A stretch of DNA of 64,000 bases from Acanthosoma haemorrhoidale (GCA_930367205.1 OV884012.1:152473405-152537404); one strand, 5' to 3'; shown: positions 10,580-23,233, counted from the stretch's first letter. The notes: generated by a model from the letters alone, not told the origin. Made by a program: numbers and translations.

Positions 10580-12582
10580 TTAAAAAAATCCAGCCCCAAG
10601 GCTAATTAACTCGTTTCATAATTAATTAATTAGCAGGTGGTATTAATAGGTTTTAATAGCTTATCAAATTGAATATCTCATTGCCTTATTAAAAATGTGT
10701 AATTTTAAGTAACACAAAGTACCTAAATTTATAGTCACAACAAAGTCTGGTTTTGAAAAATAAAATTATATTTCTCACTAAAAATACCTGTAACCCATTG
10801 AAAAGTAGTTCTATACTTCTCAAATACTGAACAGTAGTGCAAACTGACCACTAAAAATTAAAATGAAATTATTAAAAACAAAATTAATAAAAACAAAACA
10901 ATATTTGTTTTCATTAATAAAAATGCTTAAGAAAGGTTAAGAAAAAATACGCCTTTTCTGATTGATTGAATTAAAATATATTTAACACTTTGTTAGTGAA
11001 AAATAAAATTTTAGATATGACTCGATAGCACAACAAAAATTATTTTATAAGCTATTAAAAATTGGTACATAATTATTTGAGGGTAAGAATGATTCTATAT
11101 TGAGGTTCTAGTAAAAGATCAGTTGAGATCAAAGGCAAAAATAAAGGACTATAGAATATTTTATACTGTCAAACACTTGATGATTGATATATCGCAGTTT
11201 GCAAATTACAGCAAAAGTATAAAAATAACAGAGACAGGTAAGCTGAAGGATAAATAAATGTCAAATATAGAAAGCAATAGGTGTTTGCTTTTGAAAGGTA
11301 GCTTTTCATGTGTCTGAGTCCCTGTCCGTGAATGAAATTTATGCTGGTATATTTTATTACCTGACAAATCTTATACAGCTCTCTATTAATTAAAAATGAA
11401 ATGAGAACTGAGTAAATACTTAGCAGCAGCTTAGGCTGCCCAGTCTTGGGTGCTTTTAACTAATTAAAATGAATGAATTTAATTTTTCCCGGGTTGTAAT
11501 CTGGTTTTGTATACGGACATTCACTGCCCGGGGACCCCAACAAAGCAATATACAGAAAGAACAAATAGTAACCCTATAGATAAAATGAAGACCAAGAAAC
11601 TTAATTAAAAGTAAAATTATAATTATAATTTAGCTAGTGCCAAAATACAATGGATACTGTTGTGGTAAATTTTAAGGATTAGACAATTGTTTGTTCGAAT
11701 CTCAAGGTTTCCATTTCTTTTTTCTCGCAGCATTGTAAATTTTAAATTAAAAAAAAAACGCTGATTTTCACCTAGCAATCGCAATATTTCAACGCATATA
11801 ATCCCCTCCCCTCCCAACCAAAAAAAAAGGGTTTAAATTAAAATTGCATCATACAAACATATTTTTACGAGGAACTTGATTTAACGTCATATGTAATATT
11901 TTAGGCGATGAACGTTTTGTGAACGGTTGGCTACAAGCTTATACATTGGGGCTGGTACTGTTGGATAGAAACATCTTCCGTATTCCACATTATTTTCATG
12001 CTCGATCTCACTCCGACGTTGTCTACGTCACCGATAACGTTATTGTTAATTACGCTTTACGATGACCGGTTCATTAATTCTTAGGCCTTATATAAGTGGT
12101 CCTGAATGATCACCAATGCAATTATTAAATTTGAATATTGGTACTGCGGGTTGTCATCATGTTATTTTTAGATAGCATTAAAATGATATAAGCTTGAATA
12201 AAATTTACAAGTCCATGACCCTTGAACGATTTTAGTTCAAATCGTTTGCTTTATCTAAACATTTTAATGTACCACTCTCATATCATTTTGTACAGAGGTG
12301 TGCTAAAGATGTCACATCCAGGACGAATCGTATGTCCATTTCCGCATAAAAATGCATAATTTCTTTTGTTTGATTTCCGTCTGGGATACCTAACTTTATA
12401 TTTCAGTCCTAAGTAATAAACCGATTGGAAAATGGTAGAGCCAGGTAAATAACTCATTCTTTCTCCTCTAACTTAAAATAAACAAATAAATTACTTTTTT
12501 AATAAAAATACAACACCAGAACAAATTATAGTCCTTTGATAAACATTTTAACATTGTCTATTCATATTATTTGATATATAAG
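10580..12582. other. long AT-rich stretch without genes
   Basis: About 2 kb with no ORF of interest; the ORF at 11623-11817 is low complexity. A palindromic patch around 12225-12245 and a GC-richer patch near 11490-11535 are the only visible local structures. Confidence 0.55.
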
Positions 12583-13096
12583 AAAACCCTTCATAGCTAT
12601 CTTGATATACCTTACATTCTTGAACTCATCCCTTCCAAGTTGATGAAATTCCATAGTAACCTATCCAACTACCCTAATCCTGTAGCACAGTCATTGCACT
12701 ACACCACTCATCCCTATAATCCTCCTTGGAGACTAAAACGACAGTAGCCTCGTGACCTGCTATAAATGCGTAACAGTGGGAGTCCGGGCAATGGGCTGTT
12801 TACCCTATAATGTCCTGAGCGTATGTGGCTCTCGCGCTCTTCGTCGGCCTCCACTGGCTCGTATACCAGTGAAGCGGCTGACGGAGGAGAGGGAGGGGGG
12901 ACTTCCCAAGACTCCGCTTCCTCTTTCGCACTCCAGGGTTTGGGACAATCATGTGGATTTGGGAGGTCCCTGGGCTGTTTGTAAATACTGTATGAATGAG
13001 CGAGTGAATGAAAATTATAAATATGTTTTGAATGAGAACAATTATCACAATTATTAATTGCCTAATAAGGCAGATTGTAATTTTTGCACAATAAAG
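12583..13096 (+). mobile_element. family A LINE 3' end
   Basis: This sense copy runs from the end of the RT ORF (motif CCTTACATTCTTGAACTCATCC) through the 3' UTR to ACAATAAAG. It has no long A-tail. Predicted ORFs on either strand here (12752-13057 and 12800-13048) are UTR read-through, not genes. Confidence 0.85.
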
Positions 13097-13439
13097 AAGT
13101 TTCCATGGTTAGATGTATAAGAAAGTTAATGAACGGCTATTGATTGCTCCCTTTTCGTTTAGTAGAAAAATCAGAACATGGCACTTATACGACTGTATAT
13201 GGATCATTTCATCAGCATATTATCTACAAGATGATTTACAACTCCACAGTATATGTTGATGAATTGCTTGTACAAAGTATATTATTAGATCTACCAACAC
13301 GACATGAGAAAATGTTTGAATGCGTTTTATTACCACGTGTCATTAATTATATGTAATATACAACAGCGTGGGACTTTAACCGCCACGAGGATGTGTGTAT
13401 AGCTCCTTTATGAGCTTCTAAACTGTAATCTACTGACAC
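13097..13439. other. no assigned gene
   Basis: AT-rich; the ORF at 13144-13356 (70 codons) has no recognisable motif. Confidence 0.4.
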
Positions 13440-14580
13440 AGTTATCTTACAGTTACAAATACAATTTGATCCAAATTTTATCATTATAAGGGTATATTGT
13501 CAACGGAGAATCTAATTAACTCTTATAATAAATGTTTTAAGATTCTATTTTAGAGATTGTTTTGTTTGCTTGATTTTTTTTAAGCTAAAAAAGTGATTTA
13601 TGCCTCCGCCACAATGAATCGTTTGCGCATGGATTTGATGGGTTGTTCATCGAAATATTTAGCCTCTCTCAAAATTTTATTTTATTGGCAAAGTATCATT
13701 AAATAGCCAACGTTTTACCTGTTCAGGCATCAATAAGGTTTTTTTGTAATTATATATCTTGTTTCAATATTTTAGTCCTTAACGGTACCTGAACCGGTGA
13801 AACGTTGGTGGTTTAATGATAATTTGGGACTTAAATAAATTTTGATGAACTTGATAAACAACTTATAGCGCCAATCTAGATATGCAAACGTGTCTTTTTA
13901 ATCATCAATACCAAGGATTTTATGTTATCGCTATTGATTAACAATTTGTTTTTGTGAAAACAAATAATGTGCATCATGTTCTTTACTAAGGAATGTTTCT
14001 CAAAAATATAAATTAGATTTATCAATATTAGATGTATAACCGATGTAAGCTACCCGGACCATCCAACCTTTCATGGAAAAAAAAACATAAAATAATAAAT
14101 AAAATGTATCTAATTGTTAAAGATTTTATTAATAAAGGGGTGAAAAAAAAAAAAAAAATATATCTTACATATTACGTGGAGAAACACTTTACTGTGATGG
14201 TGTGTGTACATTGTTAAAACGTTTCGCCGGTTCAGGTACCATTAAGGACTAAAATATTGAAACAAGACATATAATTACAAAAAATCCTTATTGATGCCTG
14301 AACAGGTAAAACGTTGGCTATTTAATGATACTTTGCCAATAAAATAAGATTTTCAGAGAGGCTAAGTATCTGGATGACCAACCCATAAAATCCAAGGGAA
14401 ACTATTCATGGGGGGGCCATAAATCACTTTTTAAGTTTAAAAAAATCAAGCAAACAAAACAAGTTCTAAAAAAAGAATCATAAAACATTTATTATAAGAG
14501 TTAATTAGATTTTGCGTTGACAATATACCCTTATAATTATGAAATTTGGATCAAATTGTATTTGTAACTGTAAGATAACT
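13440..14580. mobile_element. foldback-type element with arms of about 365 bp
   Basis: The left arm 13440-13806 and right arm 14218-14580 are inverted copies of each other, starting AGTTATCTTACAGTTAC and diverged by scattered substitutions and indels. The spacer (13807-14217) is AT-rich with no transposase. Each arm contains a smaller palindrome: CCTGAACAGGTAAAACGTTGG faces CCTGAACCGGTGAAACGTTGG about 100 bp away. This architecture fits a non-autonomous foldback or long-TIR DNA element. I see no clear TSD, so the superfamily is unassigned. Confidence 0.75.
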
Positions 14581-14716
14581 AATATTGTTGGATTGCTGGG
14601 ACAGACATTTTTCGTCAATTTCTCACCTTCTTCTTTCGTTTCGTTTTCTTCCTTCCAGTAAGGTAATATAACTTTGACTCCGATATCATCGCTTGATAAT
14701 ATTAATGAGATAATTT

Positions 14717-15316
14717 CCTCCTCCGTCCTCCGGCCAGCTCTGCTGTACGGTGCCCCGCTATTTACCCACTTGACTGACAATACAGCCAAATGTCTCCAAC
14801 ACTTCCAGAATGGAATCATGCGAAAAGTGGTCCGACATACCTCTTTCGAGAGGTTGAAGAACGCTGACCTGCACCCGTTGCTTGGTGTGCCGTCGGTGGG
14901 TGAGATCATCCGCCGGAGACACATTAAGTTTTTTGACTCGTTGCAGCACCTGACAAATCCAGTGTTTAACACTATGACCCCACCACCCCTCCCACATCGA
15001 TGGCAACAGACTGTCGGGGAAAAATTAGGATAAGAATTAGTATGTAAGTTAGTTTTAAGGTTGATCAAAAAGGTGAGCCCCATCACCTTATTAGTCAGTT
15101 CAGTCAAGTCATGTAGAATGTATATCATTATACTTGTTTATTCATTATATAATTTCTATAAAATAACAAAACCTGTATATAATGTAGTGATGCTACAGGA
15201 AATACAAAATAATTTGTAAATAGATTCGCCAGAGGATCTATAATTATATATAATTATCTAATGTAAATTAAAAGGGGCTATGAAGGGGGGGGAAAAAAAA
15301 AAAAAAAAAAAAAAAA
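14717..15316 (+). mobile_element. family B LINE, 600-bp 5'-truncated copy
   Basis: This sense copy carries the last ~100 codons of RT (open frame 14674-15033, ending in the IRRRHIKFFDSL and PPLPHRW motifs), the 3' UTR and an A-tail of about 24 nt. A 10-bp TSD, GAGATAATTT, lies at 14707-14716 and 15317-15326. It closely matches the copy at 4652-5943. The antisense ORFs are shadows. Confidence 0.9.
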
Positions 15317-15326
15317 GAGATAATTT

Positions 15327-16280
15327 TTTTATAATATTTGTTGAATCTTGGTTTAGCTGGTCTGTTATGATTATTTATTATTATTATATTTGTTATTATT
15401 ATTATAGGCAGACTACAGACAAAATTGAGAGGCCACTAATACTTAGATCAATTAGAATATTTTTATTTTTAACTACTTAATCCCTAGAATTTAAATAACA
15501 ATCCGGAAAGAAGGGATTCTACTATCATACATGTACTGCCAATGATCTGTCAACCTGCGTTTTTTTCGCTAGTGATCATAATATGATCCAATAGGTTTGG
15601 AATTTTCCAGGTAACTACACCTCAGGAACCAGATATGTGTCTTAATCAGTGGAGTTATTTTTTGTTTTTACCAATTCATGGTGACGGTATTGAGAAATAA
15701 AGCAAGTATTTTTGATAGAAAACACCGAGCAGTCATTCGACAGTGATTTGATTAATATATGTGAACGTTGCATGGCACCACCACATGTGATTCGTTCCGG
15801 AACCGCCCCTAGAAACTTTCACCTCTTAGTATTTTTCATGTTCACGTTTTCGTAGCCGGAACATCTTGGGTGCGGGCATAGCAGGGATACTGGTTCAAGG
15901 CGACGAGATGACAAGGATAGCAGGCAAACAGAGCCTTTGCTTGTTCGGCGAAGGACGGGAGTATGGTGCGCGGACTGGTGGCTTATCTCCGCTCGTTAGC
16001 TCCAATTCATTGTCACTTCTAGACTGCAGCCGTTCTTGATCCTGGCAGTCTGTTGACAGCCACCTTCAAACGTATGCCCTCACAGTAAATATAAATGACG
16101 AACTATTATTATGAGCAGCTCTACGTTCAAGATTACGAGGCAATCCTCATTCGTTTGTTTGTGTGTGACGAATGTCATGTCGAGTGAGAGTTTTACAAAC
16201 ATTTTTTTTTAATATTCCACTAAACCACCTACACATAGCTGATATTATAAACCAGGATGGACCAGGATGTTAATTTGACA
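15327..16280. other. unassigned; GC-richer middle
   Basis: AT-rich at the start, then a GC-richer patch at about 15780-16080 with no long ORF. I cannot assign this patch to a family seen elsewhere in the window. Confidence 0.4.
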
Positions 16281-16953
16281 CTTCTTTATTGTGCTAAAAT
16301 TACAATCTGCCTTATTAGACAATAAGTAATTGAGATAAATATTCTCATTCATACCATATTTACAATTCATCATTTATACAGTATTTACAAATAGCCTAGA
16401 GACCTCCCAAATCCACATGGTTGTCACCTTCCTCGAGTGCGAAAAGACGGAAGTCCCCAACGCTCCTCCGTCAGCCGCGTCACCGGATACGAGCCAGCGG
16501 AGGCTGACCAAGAGAGCAAGAGCCACACACGCTCAGGACATGATTGGAGAAAGTGGCCATTGCCAGAACTCCCACTGTCACGTATTTATAGCAGATCACG
16601 AGACCACTGTCGTTTTAGTCTCCGAGGAGGATTACAGGGATGAGTGGTGCAGTGCAATGACTGTGCTAGGGAATTAGGGTGGTTGGATAGGTTACTATGG
16701 AATTTTATGAACTGGAAGGGATGAGTTCAAGAATATAGGTTATTTTCAGATCATTGTGAAGGGTTTTGCTGCTGACGTAAAAACCTATCCATACCTAAAT
16801 AGTAACCTATCCATACTATGGAATTTTATGAACTTGGAAGGGATGAGTTCGAGAATGTAAGGTATATTAAGATCGTTATGAAGGGTTTTTACGTAATAAG
16901 GGGCATTTACTGTAGCTCTCTGGACTTTTGATTAAAAGGATTGGATACGCTTT
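16281..16953 (-). mobile_element. family A LINE 3' end with internal duplication
   Basis: This antisense copy begins with CTTCTTTATTGTGC (reverse of the ACAATAAAG end) and runs through the 3' UTR into the RT C-terminus. The segment containing ATGGAATTTTATGAACT is duplicated (16694-16788 and 16812-16895), separated by a short TAACCTATCCATAC-containing spacer. The ORFs at 16417-16677 are UTR read-through. Confidence 0.85.
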
Positions 16954-17041
16954 ATGTTGATCTATATATAAATATTTAGGAAAGAATAATTCTTTGAAAA
17001 TTCATTTAGTAGGTAGCATATTTTTCAATATAAACAATACA

Positions 17042-17140
17042 ATTATGAATGGAGATATTGGAAGATGTTAAGCCTGATCTGAGGCAGCTTGGAATGTGAG
17101 TTACGTTAGAGAGGCGGCAAAAGAATGTTAGCAATGCTCT
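17042..17140 (+). repeat. ~92-bp repeat, second copy at 44455
   Basis: It is about 90% identical by eye to 44455-44545 (shared CAGCTTGGAATGTGAG and GCGGCAAAAGAATGTTAGCA). In both places the repeat sits beside an antisense family A copy. It may be an upstream part of that family or an older element that received it. Confidence 0.7.
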
Positions 17141-18385
17141 GTTTGAAAGAGAATGTTTTTGTTGAACATTGAACCAATGAACATCTAACTAAAAAAATAT
17201 TTTTTTTTATAAGACGAATTATATTGTCGCGGTTTTATAAATAATTAATGTGCATTTTTTTTTTCGTTGCATTTATACCCAACAGTGTTTCTATCATTGC
17301 TTGTATATAAATATGACTCTACACATAGCAATCGGTAGTTTCAAATCAACTTTTCTGTGTGTACCGAAACATTGCAAAAAAAGCAACGGTCTATTTTAAT
17401 AAAAGAAAATGGGTAGAATACTTTTGAATTATGAAATGTAATATCCTCTATTGAAGAATATGTGAAGGTATAACGTTCAAAATAATAAGAAAAATATAAA
17501 TCAAATTTATTGATTATCTTCCCGCTTTTCGTTTACAATAATTCTGATCTGTCTATAAATGTTCGAAACGCTATCGATAACAGAAACCTGATTAAGGTCC
17601 TAAGCCACGTGCCTGACCCCTGACAATTTGAAGATGTTTTTCATTATTCGATCTTCCTCCTTATGCACATAATATAAATCAAGTAGGCAGGTCTTTTTGG
17701 CTTTCTATTAAACGTCAAATATCATTTTGTAGTTACCATCCAGTGTGCTGTCAATAATACAGAACGACAAGGCAGAGGGCATCTAGTGACCACTCCCCCG
17801 TATTGTTAAACCAAAATGTGATTATATCTTATTGTTATTGACTTACAAGATCTCTATTCCAGTCTCTCCTTACTCGGGCAGGCGTAGACAGTTCGTGTAT
17901 CATTAGGTTTTGGTAACTGTGCAGTCTGTATAATGCTCTAATGCACTCGTGAATGTAATGAATTTTTAGGTATGTGTGATTTCGTTCGTAAAATGGTAAT
18001 CCTGTGATAAGTCTTAGGGTTTTTTTTTTTAATTAAAAACCTTATAGAATTCTTAATATATTTGTAAATGTTGCTCTGTATGTCCAATTTGGATTCAGAG
18101 GAGGTTTGTATGCCACGTTTCATGAACTAAGAACCGAGTTTTGGTTAATATTTTTTAGCAATGACCGTGAAAAAAACATAGTAATGTGAGTCATTAGTTA
18201 TAACGTCACTCAAATCAGCTGAGAGACAATCAGCTGGTAATTGAGTTCTGCCAGTTCATGTCATGGTGAAAGCATAGAGGTGTTGTTTTTTGTTTTTCTT
18301 GGCATTTTTTACACAGAATAGTAATTGATGAAGATATGTACATAAAGGTTTATTATCACAGAAATAATAGACACCGATGGAAGCG
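17141..18385. other. 3' flank of the antiporter gene
   Basis: AT-rich with no further gene. Minus-strand AATAAA (TTTATT at 18349-18354) sits 32 nt past the antiporter stop codon and is the best polyadenylation signal, implying a short 3' UTR ending near 18330. This is inferred from position only. Confidence 0.5.
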
Positions 18386-18616
18386 TTAAATCCTGACTAG
18401 GGTCTTTAACTCTGCCTTGTTCTCCGGCTTGGGCTTCCTCAGCGATCGTGGTGCTAAACGGTTGACCAGGAGGTAGGAGATCGGTGCCGTGGTAACCATG
18501 CTGACCACCGAAGACAGGATGATGAACTTGGACCAGCGGAAGTATTCCGAAGACTCCTCAATGTCGTCAACAAGAACTTTGCGGCACATGTCCAACACCT
18601 GCGGGCTAAGTGCTGC
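18386..18616 (-). CDS. NHA/SLC9B antiporter, last exon
   Basis: This 76-codon terminal exon belongs to a cation/proton antiporter of the CPA2 NHA (SLC9B) family, a membrane protein that exchanges Na+ or Li+ for H+. The exon follows acceptor TGATTGGCAG in phase 0. It opens with AALSPQVLD, which continues the previous exon's WLPKATVL and matches the family's WLPKATVQAA...LD junction. A hydrophobic helix (FIILSSVVSMVTTAPISYLL) matches the last membrane span, with the conserved ITAP-like turn. A short basic tail ends at TAA 18386-18388. The tail LRKPKPENKAELK is presumably cytosolic. Confidence 0.87.
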   Translation of the reverse strand, partial: AALSPQVLDMCRKVLVDDIEESSEYFRWSKFIILSSVVSMVTTAPISYLLVNRLAPRSLRKPKPENKAELKTLVRI

Positions 18617-18902
18617 CTGCCAATCACAAATAGAAATAATTAAAAGTTATATGTAATACAGAGGCTTGAAATTAATGTTGTGGTTTCAATATACCAAACT
18701 GTAGCTTATTTCCAAATGTGCAATAAAACACTGTATTTGCCCAGAAATAACTGGGTTTTTTTTCTTAATTTAATAATAAAGTTTATCGTGAATACGAAGA
18801 AGGTTATATACAGTGTAGGGCGGTAGAGGTAGTATTTATTTGACTTATATCGGGTGCATTGTGTAGTCTTTGACTTGCCAAAGAAAAAGCTTCTTGCCAA
18901 GG

Positions 18903-18990
18903 CGTTACTCGTAGTATATTATCTGAGTCGGTAGAGACCCCGGCTATAAACTGCAGAGGTCCCAAGTCCCAATTTTGCCAATCATTTTTT
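18903..18990 (+). mobile_element. tRNA-derived SINE head, putative
   Basis: A box A-like TGAGTCGGTAGAG (18924-18936) is followed by a box B-like GGTCCCAAGTCCC (18958-18970) with 34 nt between starts. This is the spacing and wording of tRNA-derived SINE promoters in insects. No folded acceptor stem is evident, so it is not an intact tRNA. The 3' extent is unknown; a family A copy begins at 19017. Confidence 0.45.
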
Positions 18991-19016
18991 CCTTGACCTG
19001 TTAATTATTATTATTA

Positions 19017-19425
19017 AACAGCTTTATTATTATAAAATTACAATTTTTCATTCACTAGCTCATTCATACACTATTTACAAACTACCCAGAGACCTCCAAA
19101 AACCACAGGTTGTAACCAACCTCGCATGCGAGAGAGGAAGCGGAGTCTTGGGAAGTCCCCAACGCTCCTCCGTCAGCCGCGTCACCGGACACGAGCCAGC
19201 GGAGGCTGACCAAGAGAGCAAGAGCCACATACGCTCAGGACATGATTGGAGAAAGTGGCCATTGCCAGAACTCCCACTGACACGTATTTATAGCAGATCA
19301 CGAGGCCACTGCCGTTTTAGTCTTTGAGGAGGATTATAGGGATGAGTGGTGCAGTGCAATGACTGTGCTAGGGGATTAGGGTGGTTGGATAGGTTACCAT
19401 GGAATATCATGAACTTGGAAGGGAA
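19017..19425 (-). mobile_element. family A LINE 3' end, antisense
   Basis: It runs from the AATAAAG end (seen as GCTTTATTAT) through the 3' UTR to GAACTTGGAAGGGA. About 45 nt near the 3' end, including the NGGCAATAAGTAATTG block, are missing compared with other copies. Confidence 0.85.
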
Positions 19426-19536
19426 AGTAAAATGAATTAAATTTTAAATTATCTATAAATAATGTTACATTCTTGGATTACTTGTATAATTGGCATACAC
19501 TTATTATTGGTTGTTTATTATTAATAATTATAAATA

Positions 19537-20355
19537 GACTGCCCCACAAAAAAAAGTGGCACGTTAGAAAAATTCAAATATTTGCTTTCTAATAGTAATC
19601 CAAACAATGATTTCGGCTTTTAATTCTTTATTAATTAATATTAAACATTTTTAGTGATAAGGAGCTATAAATGTCCATCTGGTTTATACAGAGAGAAACG
19701 TAACTCATCTGAAAACAGCACGTTGCTCCGTTCGTTTACAGTCCACAAACGTAGTTTCAGAGCAAGCTCCAAACGAGTTCTACGATGTTCTCTGATCAAT
19801 AATGGCCCTCATGCTGGCCTCTGAGGAATACAATTCTCTTTAGCAAGCCTGCTTCTAACGGTTTCTACTCGATGAGTTCTGCTAAGACATTTAGCAGTCT
19901 CTGTTGTAAACCGATTCCAAAGCGTGTGTAGTACAATTAACCAGTAATCTCTTGGCTCGGTTACTCGCGGCAGACCTGATCCGGGCCTGCGATTCCACAA
20001 ACCTGTTTAACGGTAATGTGTAATTGCTCTCCGAACAGTAATTTCAGGTAACCCCACTCAACGGACTGCATATATTTGGATTCGACCCTCTTCCACTAAA
20101 CAGCAACACGGACTACTTGCTCGACCGTCAAAACCATTTTTTAAATTAAAATAAAAAAAACATATTTGGCTAAATTTTAGAAATTATTTTCACAAGAAAT
20201 CAAAATAGAAATTTTGTATTTTTAAAATTTTTCCTTCATATTTATAGCCCCTAAACACTAAAAACGTGTAATATTATTAAAAAAAGAATTGCAATTCTAT
20301 TAGAAAGCAAATATTTGAATTTTTCTATGAGTGCCACTTTTTTTGTGGCGCTAAT
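19537..20355 (-). mobile_element. Tc1/mariner deletion derivative, 819 bp
   Basis: Inverted terminal repeats of more than 50 bp match between the ends; the core CACAAAAAAAGTGGCAC is followed by AGAAAAATTCAAATATTTGC. TA dinucleotides flank both ends at the same offset (19535-19536 and 20356-20357). The interior encodes only the N-terminal half of a Tc1-like transposase on the minus strand. The element is non-autonomous. Confidence 0.85.
19680..20137 (-). pseudogene. truncated Tc1-like transposase
   Basis: The likely start ATG is at 20137-20135 (MVLTVEQVVRVAV). An in-frame stop follows, then an open stretch with the second DNA-binding helix-turn-helix (RPGSGLPRVTEPRDYWLIV and FTTETAKCLSR). Next comes the region up to the first catalytic block, readable as LFSDELRFSLYKPDG in another frame. 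The rest of the DDE catalytic domain is deleted. Stops and at least one frameshift make it dead. Transposases of this family cut and paste DNA at TA sites. Confidence 0.8.
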
Positions 20356-22668
20356 TACGCAATGAAATTTGTCTGCTCACAAAACAAAGTAAACATTCCA
20401 AAGGTGGTAAAAAAAAAGCATCAATAATGCATTATAATAATATATAATATCAATAATAATCACACAAGGAAGATTATTGCTATGGTTGTGAAAAACATTT
20501 TATTGAGGATTGTTATAACTCATTTTTACAATTTTCCATGAATGTATATCACACAGCAGAATGTCAATATCTTAGTTTGCTACCCTTTGTTAATTTGATA
20601 TAAAATATTTATATTTCCATCACAAGTAATTTTTACTATGAACCCTTAACTTTTTTTCATGGGGTCGTTTATATTTTTTTCATCGTTGTTTCATAGTGTA
20701 AATACCGGACACAATATTATTTCTCTGCAATACCTCTATGTAGAACAGGAGTCTAGTTCAAGTTCCGAACAGGATTTTAATTACGTTAGTAATGACTTTT
20801 TAATACAACATTAGTCCATTCAAGTTAGAACACATAATACATATTATAAATCAAGAAGTCAAGATACCCTTGTGGTTGTAGTTACTAAGAGCAACAAATT
20901 TTATTTCTTTTAAGGTTGGGTGAGAAGCCTGAAGCCTAGTTCAAGAACTTCTGGTTCATAGGTTTCATAAAGAACTTCATTTCATAGGTGAAATAAAGAT
21001 TACTATATCCTGGCTCTAAAAAAAAATATAAAGTAAAATAAGAATCAATTATTGGAGAGTGAAAATACACAAAGCATCATCTTTTGGCTGATTATTAAAT
21101 TAGAGTAAACTTAAAGTGAAAGTCAAACCCGCAATTTAAAACACATCCATACTTAGTATGGAAAAATACACTTAGGAGGTGAGCTCATCAGCCCAATGTC
21201 AACTAATCGAATCGATATATTTCCATCTAAAGACTATCACGTATTCGAGTTGGTAGCAACACAAAGGCATCACTGTGGTCGGCGAAGTCATTACTGCAAG
21301 GCCCTTAGTTAACCCCGCAAAAAGAATCGTAATATCCCCCCTTACAAGCCCCACAACATGAAGAACGTCAAACCGGCTAGTATCCTGGTGGACTGCCACA
21401 GTAGCACGTACAGGTTATTCCTTGAGAACGACGAACGTCTTATGCGGTGAGTAAAGCCACATTATAAAAAAACTGCCCACTGGGTGAAAACCTCAAAACG
21501 GCTTCACCTCCTTCATACACGATTCTCAAGTCCGACCAGTTCAGCAAGACTAAAAAGGAGCCCAACCTGCACCAGTATTCCCATCAATGTGTTCCATGAA
21601 ACATTTGCGAGTCAATCACCAACTCCCTTGTGATATGGGGGAATATGTGCCTCCAAATCTTATTAAGAATACACGAAGATTTTTTACTATATGCTAATTG
21701 TAGATTTTTAGTTTAGTTAGTAATTACCACATGTAGGTGCTCTATAAAAAGAGAAAAATATTTTAAGTACTATAGACAAAAGTTAAAATAAGTAACCAAT
21801 GAGGTAACTGGAATCCAATTTGCCACTAGCAACTGCTCCTTATTAGAAATAATTCCCTAGGACAAACGGATTAACAAGTCAGATGATCACGGCTTCGCTT
21901 CCCTCCCTTCACCGACGAATACCTTATTAATTAAACAATTTAAGAGAAATCTTTACGTAAAATTTTGAAATGTAAACACTGTATTACCTTAATGTAGCTC
22001 ATTTTTCTTTTTTATCTGTAATTAAGGCTACAATATGGCAAATAAAAAGGAACTCGGTTTCCCCCACTTTCGCGGCTTCTTCTTAAGCTAAAAAAACAGC
22101 TCGACACTCGCTGCCTTAACGCGGATGAGATGATGGAAGCTGACCTCGAGCCAGCATAGTCTAGTCAATGTTAGTGTTGGTGTTTGAACTGTGGTTTAAA
22201 ACTGAAATTATAAATTAGTAATGAACCCCGTTTCCAATTTCTGTGAATACCCTGCCAATTACTTTCAATATCCTAGTTCTATTAAATGTACTTGTAAAGG
22301 ATTGAAGGATATTTAATAATTAAGGCTAAGTGGTTATAATTGCGTATATATACAATTAGAGTATTTTCATTTTGAATTTCTCTGTTGATAGAGAATAGAT
22401 AATTAAATATATTTTGCATATCCAAATGTTGTTGTGTTCATTTTTTAATTCTATAATGTTATTAAATAAAATCTTTTTGTTCATAGTCACCCACATTTTG
22501 TGTTTTTTAAATTTTTTTAAGCACATCTCTATCATACCAGTAGCTGCACCTAGTAAGAAGTTTAATTAGGTATTTTAATTATTAATTGAGGATATCAAAT
22601 AAATATTTTTTACCAATCTACCACGATATACTTTTGGTAAACGATGAGTCAACAACATTATCGATCCC

Positions 22669-23228
22669 TGTTGTACAAACGTCTTCACCACGAATAACTA
22701 GAAGTTACCCTCTTCTCAGACCAGAAAACACCCGCCTACGTTTGCATGTTAAATGATAAAAGCTTGGGCGTCAGTTTAAGTGAGGGAGGATTCGTTCACG
22801 ACACGGCTAAAGCTAGGGGGCGCAGGCATAGCCCGGCCTCCGACCCAGCTATATAAAGTCAAAATTTGGAGCTTTTTTCATTTATTCGGAACCCGGCACC
22901 TGAAGTGAACACTGTTCCCTCCTCCTCTGCACTGGCCCTTATTTAACTACCTCTTCACCTATCTTTCCTAACCTCGCTATGTTTTAGTCCGGCGTTAGCA
23001 GACCCTACACCTTCCTAGTGGGATTCTCTGCCTTCCTCTCGCTAAACAATAAACCTACACTGTACTTCTTCTCCTGAAAATATACTATCGGGGCACACCT
23101 TCTAAGATCTTATGGAGTCAAATAAATAAACAAATACAAATAAAGCTGCCCGTCGACTAGGCCGCGCCCTCCGGTCAGAGGGAGGGTCAACGAGACCCTA
23201 GCCACCGGCAGGCGGTTCCTACCTGACA
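22669..23228 (+). mobile_element. solo LTR, long-LTR family, 560 bp
   Basis: It runs from TGTTGTAC to TGACA with a perfect 5-bp TSD ATCCC at 22664-22668 and 23229-23233. A TATATAAAG promoter box lies at 22850, and AATAAA motifs lie about 270 bp downstream. It shares blocks such as CGGGGCACACCTTCTAAGATC with the LTRs at 23988 and 30920. It is shorter than they are and lacks the central block containing the TTCGTGGTCATTCC motif. Confidence 0.85.
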
Positions 23229-23233
23229 ATCCC

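Noticed and set aside
12752..13057. 101-codon ORF, with similar ORFs at 16417, 38014, 40192, 46174 and 55935
   Set aside because: These recur because they lie in the family A 3' UTR. They differ in frame between copies and have no selection signature.
14505..15128. 207-codon minus ORF
   Set aside because: It is the antisense shadow of the family B RT tail and runs into the foldback arm.
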